NCBI GenBank assembly: GCA_037975125.1
Contig: CM075856.1
Coordinates: 4,362,949 to 4,426,948, forward strand
Origin: Latrodectus hesperus
Taxonomy: Eukaryota; Arthropoda; Arachnida; Araneae; Theridiidae
Reading direction: 5' to 3'
Length of the DNA: 64,000 nt
Under the pieces are notes generated by a model. The model ran no database searches. It was not told the origin of the DNA and saw nothing but the letters and a program-made list of their open reading frames with translations. Positions 49,335 to 64,000 of this stretch are shown in pieces. The position numbers and the translations under genes were made by a program. The first letter of the stretch is position 1, and each line of letters opens with the position of its first letter.

Positions 49335-50850
49335 TTAATTCAAATGAATTCCTTTATTTCCTCTAAAGAATATTAATGCATACTGCTTTGCAAATCAAAT
49401 ATACTTAATAGGAAATGAAATAGTATTTCAAGTTCTAAATAAAGGCTCAGAAGAAAATTTTTATGAAGAATATAGAAAAAACAAAATTTTTGAGTGTTGT
49501 TAGAGAATATTATTATAAAAAATGTATAGAAATATTATATAAAATTTTAGCACAATATTCCATCTTAATCCTCTCATATTGAAATGAAGTCATATTATAT
49601 TAAACTTTTAATTGAAAGAATTGCTCACATTTGTGATCAACTTTCTTGAAAAATATATACTATTATTTTTTTTTTCTTTTTTGATGAACACATAAAAATG
49701 TAGGACAAAAGTAAATTTCTTACATTAATAAACTAATGTGACAAAGAAAAACTTTGTATGAGCTGAGAAAAACCTAATTTATTGCAGTTAGCTAAATTAG
49801 TATTTCAACCCTAAATGCGGGTTTATTATTTTATTTTATACACATTTTTTTCTTATAAAACACATAGAAAATAATAAAATAATATTTGATAGTAGTAATG
49901 AAAATATTATAGTAGTAATGAAAATAAACAAATATTATCTTTACTGCTTTCCTCCTTACTCCAAAGCAAAGCTCTAAAGTTTTTATTAATTCAATAAAGA
50001 GGTATCAAAATTTTTTTTGGTAAACTTTAAACTTTATATTTAATTTGTCATTCTTCATCTACAAAATTTGTATTACTAAGAATTCAAATAAATTGATAAT
50101 TACTTTTATTTTAAAATGAACATTTTTACTATCTAAGTTTTCATCAGTTGCAGCATAATTATTAGATAAATATTTTTGTTTCTAGATTTTGTATTCAAGC
50201 ATATTTAAGTCATTTTTTCTTCATCTTATCTTATACTAAAAGAAATTTAAAATATTCCAAAATAATTTAACAAAAGCTTCCATTATAACATATACATTAC
50301 GTGCATCACCTACATGTTTTCTGTTTTAAACAAACTAAAAAAAATATTCTAAAAATTTAAATCATGCAAAAATGTTGAAATTACTGGAAATTAATATGGA
50401 AGTGATACAAAAATACAGATTTCTTTTAAAATTGTTGCAAATAATGTTTTTCATTGTCAATGAAAAAAATTTTCGTTTTGCGAAATAAACTATAAAATTG
50501 TTATAATAAGAAATATAATAAAGTAAAATCTTCTCGATAATAAGAATATTCATAATTAAGAAGATAATATAAGATTGCAATGAAAATCGATTGACTATAT
50601 TGGTTTTCATAAAGCACATTAATTTTTAAGATCATAAATAATTTTGATAAAAATATGGTGGTTTTGAATGTGAGAATAGATCACTTATTCTAAACTCAAT
50701 ACAAATTATATAAACATTTCTTCAAAGACGACAAAACTACTATTTAATTAAAATTACGGAATGCAGTAAATTTTATGAATCTGATTTTCATATGAAATGA
50801 ATAAAAGGACCATTATTTCCCTACAATCTATCGCAGGAAAAAATTGCTGC
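49335..50850. other. AT-rich stretch, no gene recognised
   Basis: Nothing recognisable; the minus-strand open frame at 50362-50619 is AT-driven and without a motif. Confidence 0.6.
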
Positions 50851-51173
50851 GGTGGTCTTTGTTGTTGTAGTAGTCGTGTGCCAGTTGGCTGGCAACAAGG
50901 GGTGCGCTGCTCCACTTTTCCAACTGAACCTTATTTTGGTGTGAAGTCCGACTTCTTCAGTACACACATACCATAGGTACTCGTTTATAGGGTACCCATT
51001 TATTAATAGGGTAGGCAACTATTCATACCTCATTCATATAAGGAAAGGACAAAGACATGATGTATAGAGGGAGGAAGAACATCCATGCCCGAACCGAGAT
51101 TCGAACCCAGGACCTCCTTATCCGCAGTCAGGCACTCTGACCACTAGACAAGTTGGGTGGCGTGGTGGTCTTT
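50851..51173 (-). repeat. tRNA-derived SINE, type B head, tail 2, with TSD
   Basis: Minus-strand copy, 50861-51163: type B head and body, then tail 2 with GGTTCAGTTGGAAAAGTGGA, CTTGTTGCCAGCCAACTGGC and a terminal ACACGACTACTACAACAAC. A short local duplication interrupts the body (the GGGTA...ATAGGGTA region near 50985-51015). GGTGGTCTTT flanks both sides (50851-50860 and 51164-51173). It shows that tail 2 is a genuine full-length SINE end, not a neighbouring sequence. Confidence 0.93.
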
Positions 51174-51446
51174 AGTGATTGCTTAATCAATCCTTACAAC
51201 AATTTTACTTTCTTTGAACTTTACAGAATAAGCATAACATAAAAATATATTTAATAAATAGTTATGAGAAATTTTATTTACAAATTTTACAGAAACTAGT
51301 ATACTTCCGTGATATATATGAGATGAAATATAACATAGGCATTTAGCTCAGACTCTTTGTTTCCCCTTTCAAAATAATGAAGAACAATGATTTGAAGCTG
51401 CGTGAATAACCAATAGTACCAGGAAAATAGTAATGTGTGATACACT
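51174..51446. other. AT-rich spacer between SINEs
   Basis: Nothing recognisable. Confidence 0.6.
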
Positions 51447-51776
51447 TATTATTAGTTGTTGTTGTTCCTAATGACACTTGGAGAAGCCAAGCTCGCTATG
51501 CCTTGGCTATGCGAATTTAAGTCAATTGGGAGCGTCTTTCGTTTTAATCAGAACACAATGAAGGTGAAAGTACGACTTTGCTCTACACACATGCCATAGG
51601 TACCCGTTTATAGGGTAGGCAACCATACACACCTCATTCATACAAGGAAAGGACAAAGACAGGACAGATAGAGAGATAAAGTACATCCATACCCGAACCG
51701 GGATTCGAACCTAGAACCTCATTATCCGCAGTCAAGCACGCTGACCACTAGACAAGTTGGGCGGCTATTTTTAGTT
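51447..51776 (-). repeat. tRNA-derived SINE, type B head, tail 1, with TSD
   Basis: Minus-strand full-length copy, 51458-51765, with tail 1 and (CAA)n. Flanks TATTATTAGTT (51447-51457) and TATTTTTAGTT (51766-51776) match at 10 of 11 bases. Confidence 0.93.
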
Positions 51777-55543
<3,767 letters not shown>

Positions 55544-56455
55544 ACTATTTTTAGTGATATCAATAATGAACCTGTTTGATGAGTTTTTACCCTGAATCTT
55601 TACAACAACTGGCTCTTGAGGTCATAAATAGTGTCCCGAGTGATGCTACTCTTATCTATACAGATGGCAGTATTGACGAGTCAAATCACACTGGGAGTGG
55701 CATCTATATTGTGAACCCTGCTGTACGGTTCTCTCGACGCAACCCAGATAACTGCTCGGTCTTTACGAGCGAATTAATTGCTATTAAGGAGGGATTAAAC
55801 ACCAATCTCCACTCCAGAGACTCTAGCGACATTTGGATTTTTTCAGATAGCCGCAGCTCAATCCAACATCTACAGGACTGGAGTCGTGTAAATGACCTTG
55901 TAAGCATCTAAATATTCAATATGCTTAAAATTCTTTCAAAGTGCACGGTGGTCCACCTCCTGTGGATCCCCTCCCACGTCAACATTCCTGGAAATGAAGC
56001 TGCGGATACCTTAGCAAAAAGAGGCTGCTCTGCGACGGCCACTACTGATTATGACCTAACTTTTGAAGAGATTTTCTCCGCGGCGAAAAATAGAGACCGG
56101 CAATTCTGGCTTTCTCCTCCAGCCCATCACTGGTACAGTAGGTCAAAACCAGGAGGAACATTACATTTTGAGGCTGGCAGACAGGACCAAACGGCTATCA
56201 CAAGACTTTTCAGTAGACACCTGAAATGCATGTCCTTTGAATCAGGCCGTAAAGTCTTTCCAACGTGTTCCAAGTGTCATCTGCTGCCGGCTTCCCCGCA
56301 TCATATTCTCGATTGCTTGGGCTCACTTTAGAGGATGTTCGCAACAGCCCTCTTCTGGTGCTTGACTTTGCTAGGGTGCATGGAATCATGGATTTGATCT
56401 AGCTGCCGCTAGATCCTGAAGGATTGGACACGACAACAACAACTATTTTTAGTGA
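55544..56455 (+). mobile_element. 5'-truncated LINE copy with 14-bp TSD
   Basis: Insert at 55558-56441 between perfect copies of ACTATTTTTAGTGA (55544-55557 and 56442-56455). The sequence is the 3' end of a non-LTR retrotransposon: RNase H domain, a zinc-knuckle-like C-terminus, a short 3' UTR with CTGCCGCTAGATCCTGAAGG and a (CAA)n tail after GGATTGGACACGA. The perfect 14-bp duplication indicates a comparatively young insertion by target-primed reverse transcription. Confidence 0.95.
55576..56400 (+). pseudogene. LINE RNase H domain and C-terminus
   Basis: This would be the ribonuclease H part of a LINE polyprotein, which removes RNA from the RNA-DNA hybrid made during insertion. The acidic active-site residues are visible and in order: Asp in LIYTDGS, Glu in FTSELIAI, Asp in WIFSDSRSS, and the last Asp in NEAADTLAKRG, with the His of WIPSHVNIPG. 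They sit in one frame that is broken only by a TAA at 55909-55911 between the third and fourth motifs. After the RNase H domain comes a cysteine-histidine block, CSKCHLLPASPHHILDC. One base is then lost or gained near 56320; the other frame continues LEDVRNSPLLVLDFARVHGI to a stop at about 56399-56401. Upstream domains are missing by 5' truncation. The clade is probably R1/I-like, which I cannot settle by eye. Confidence 0.92.
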
Positions 56456-61033
<4,578 letters not shown>

Positions 61034-61092
61034 ATAAATAAATATGTTTTATTTTATGGACATAATTCATAAAATAAAACATATTTATTTAT
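61034..61092. repeat. Perfect 25-bp inverted repeat (hairpin)
   Basis: Arms 61034-61058 and 61068-61092 are exact reverse complements (the left arm ends TATGTTTTATTTTATG) around a 9-nt loop GACATAATT. The arms contain AATAAA on one strand and TTTATT on the other. No coding frame or recognised transposon surrounds it. Confidence 0.95.
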
Positions 61093-62764
61093 CCGTATTG
61101 AAACAATTCTTTTTTATATTGAATGATAATTCCTTTGATTTGGACGTCGAAAAAGTAACAAACCAAGAAGATGAAGTCTTTCCCGCATAATCAGAAATGT
61201 ATTGTAAGCGTCTAAGTGACATAAAGGAAAGTACCTGTGAATAAAAATATTTGACCATCGTACTTTTTAGAATTTTTGCTAGTTCTGAGACAATGAGTAA
61301 GTGTTTAACACACTTTAAGCTAGCTTGAATTTCATATGTTATCGGATATGAACCAATATAATTTTTATTAAAATTTGATTTGGATTGTATTTTATTTATA
61401 CAGCGAGGTGGTTTGTTAGATTATCTCGGTTGCTTGATTACCATCTATGTGAACATTTTGTGAAATGGTAATATTATAATTCAATATTTGTGCCCCTCAA
61501 TTTAAAGAAAATTATACAAAAAACACTTCCTATTTTAAACTGTTGTTTCTCAAACTTTAAAATAGTAGTATTTTTTGTTATTTAAATAACCAGCATTAAG
61601 ATAAATTTTTAAATTTTAATCTTGGTTAAACGTTAAGCACACAACATCCAGCCAGTCTGTACTACAGTTGAGAGAAAAAGGCAATGAGAGAGAATAGTTT
61701 GTCCCTGCTGATCATCACAACATATGAATTTTGCAAGCTCAGTTTTGTTATGTTGAACCAACACATTCGCCAAATCATATAACATCATCTGGCAAACACA
61801 TACGTTAAAAAATATGTCTCCAAAGCGATAAATTAGAAACGCTATTGCTATAATTTTCTTTTGTATTAATCCAAACAGAAATATGCATGCATAAAAAAAT
61901 AATTTTTGCTTATGGCCATAATGACCCTAACTATACATTACATTTTAAATTGAAAAGCATTCCTTCAAAATGCAAATAGACATAAATCCCTTTAAGATAC
62001 ATAATTATATTTTTTACTAACAATGGCAAGAGTTCAATGAAAATATTCCTTTACTATAATGATTTATAAAAATAAACACTTTAATTTTGGTCATATAAAC
62101 TCGAAACGAACAGCAAGAATGGCCATATGACACTTGCATATGTCGAAGCAAAAATATCACTTAAAACTAAGAAATGTAATATGGAATGTTACCAACTTTT
62201 TATCAAACTTTTATTTATTTGGATTGAATAACCTAATAGTAGCAAAGTAGAAATTTAGAGTTGTAAGCAATGTTCGAAAAGCTAACGATTTCTCCCCACT
62301 ATTTCTGTGTTTTGGAAAATGGCGAGAATTTTCCTTGGAAATACTTTCTATTCTATGATTTGCAAACTGTGAGATTATTACTGTTTTGCATGATTTTTAT
62401 TCAAAGATTCCTTAAAACTTCAAAGGATGGTATTAGCGATTCAAGGTATGAATTGTTTGTTTAAAGAGAAACTACTAGGGCATCCCTACACATTAGATGA
62501 AAGTGTGAAGAGATGTTTCCCTCTAAGTATAAAGAAATCCTCCCGCTTACTGTTAAGTAATTTTAATTTCTTACCACGAAAATGGAGTTGTGAGAATTTA
62601 TTGTTAAAAATTTATAATAGATTGAAATTTGATTATTGAGGTTAAGAGACACAATATTTCGTGTCGGTAAACATGGTGGTATGAATCTGCTACATGAACC
62701 CGTCTAGTATTGGAAATAATTTGATTCCATGTAGCCATATGCCACATAATTGATAGGTTAATGC
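61093..62764. other. AT-rich stretch, no gene recognised
   Basis: No gene recognised. Two overlapping open frames at 62270-62464 and 62427-62639 (64 and 70 codons) give mixed, non-repetitive peptides but match no family I know, and they lie in different frames. Confidence 0.5.
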
Positions 62765-62775
62765 ATATAAAGTGA

Positions 62776-63052
62776 AGCCCGGGTTTTTAATGGCAGCGTT
62801 TCACGCTCCCAAGTTCCGAGGTTCGATTCTCGGGCTGGGCAAGGTAGACTTTGTCCTTCATTCCGTCAGTGGGTCACTAAACTGAGTACCAAGCATGCTC
62901 GTTAACTAAACACTAGGAGTTTCACGTTAGACTGACCACCTAACTGGGACATATGCCTTGTACCCCAGGGCCATCGATCATGAAAACAATTAAGGGCACT
63001 GTAGGCTTTGGCCCACATACGCTGTCGTGCCATGGAGTTTAGTTTAGTATAC
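62776..63052 (+). repeat. tRNA-derived SINE, glycine-tRNA-like head
   Basis: Head AGCCCGGGTTTTTAATGGC with an eroded A box, an anticodon-like loop CTCCCAA (glycine CCC-like), and a clear B box GAGGTTCGATTCTCGGG. The body has GTGGGTCACTAAACTGAGTA, CCAAGCATGCTCG and GACTGACCACCTAACTGGG. It ends GCCATGGAGTTTAGTTTAGT, a TTTAG-repeat tail. CATATAAAGT before it and CACATAAAGT after it may be the target-site duplication. Confidence 0.87.
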
Positions 63053-63070
63053 ACATAAAGTTTTCAGGGT

Positions 63071-63735
<665 letters not shown>

Positions 63736-63737
63736 TA

Positions 63738-64000
63738 CACTCGTGTCCATAAATTAAGGGTGATGCAAGTCCAGTCAAAGAAAGATACACAAGCAAAGCA
63801 AATGAGACTTATTTGTAAAGTCTATTTATTAAACAAAAGGTTTAGAGTAACAAATATGCTATATGTTTGACATCATTAATAAAAATTGTGATTTTTACTA
63901 CCTGGAGCAAATTTTAAACAAGAACCTATTTACGAAAACTAATATAACATGGTTGGTACAATGATTAAAACATAGTATGCCGCCTAGACTATGCAAAACA
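63738..64000. mobile_element. Probable Tc1/mariner-type element end (partial)
   Basis: After a TA at 63736-63737 the sequence CACTCGTGTCCATAAATTAA begins, which resembles terminal inverted repeats of Tc1/mariner-type transposons, and the following DNA is less AT-rich. The window ends before a transposase or the opposite end can be seen, so the call rests on the end alone. Confidence 0.5.

Noticed and set aside
55704..55907. Minus-strand open frame opposite the RNase H domain
   Set aside because: It is the antisense shadow of a clear RNase H reading on the plus strand.

Overview
This is a strongly AT-rich eukaryotic, non-coding window. It looks like arthropod DNA, most likely from an arachnid or spider. 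The reasons are the mix of several tRNA-headed SINE families, Tc1, maT and mariner-type DNA transposons, a ZBED5/SCAND3-like hAT transposase and several non-LTR retrotransposon remnants, in a background full of long (TA)n microsatellites. The taxon is my inference from repeat style, not a database result. I found no intact host protein-coding gene, no rRNA or functional tRNA gene, no CRISPR array and no bacterial-style operon.

Layout. 1-7.6 kb: AT-rich unique-looking DNA with one 111-bp tandem duplication. 7.6-9.8 kb: a (CA)n-(TA)n array running into a 5'-truncated Tc1 element, then two more (TA)n arrays. 9.8-20 kb: AT-rich DNA with a 299-bp (TA)n array, two SINEs and a 125-bp duplication. 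20-24 kb: a mariner-type element with roughly 105-bp terminal inverted repeats, a maT-like (DD37D) element with an internal deletion, a SINE remnant and the 3' end of an RTE/CR1-style LINE. 24.7-33 kb: a long (CA)n-(TA)n array and five SINEs of three types. 33-39 kb: a 4 x 28-bp tandem repeat, a dispersed repeat seen twice, and unique-looking DNA. 39-44.8 kb: a LINE tail, SINEs, a palindromic MITE-like block and a broken hAT transposase. 45.8-51.8 kb: a cluster of four SINEs, one of them a mosaic. 53-57.3 kb: (TA)n and GATA arrays and a 5'-truncated LINE copy with a 14-bp target-site duplication (TSD). 58.7-60.4 kb: a complete-ended Tc1 element inserted inside a (TA)n array. 62.7-64 kb: a glycine-tRNA-like SINE, a complex (TA)n array and the start of another Tc1/mariner-type element that runs off the window.

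The genes do not work together as a pathway; the window is a record of transposition. Its most informative part is the SINE set. One tRNA-derived head (type B) is found with two different 3' tails. A second head (type A) shares one of those tails. The copy at 47,037-47,540 joins head B, the type-A body and the shared tail inside one pair of target-site duplications, so it moved as one unit. Both tails end in CAA/ACA-rich repeats, as does the LINE at 55,558-56,441, which is a candidate source of their mobilising machinery. I did not find a convincing new biological system beyond this.
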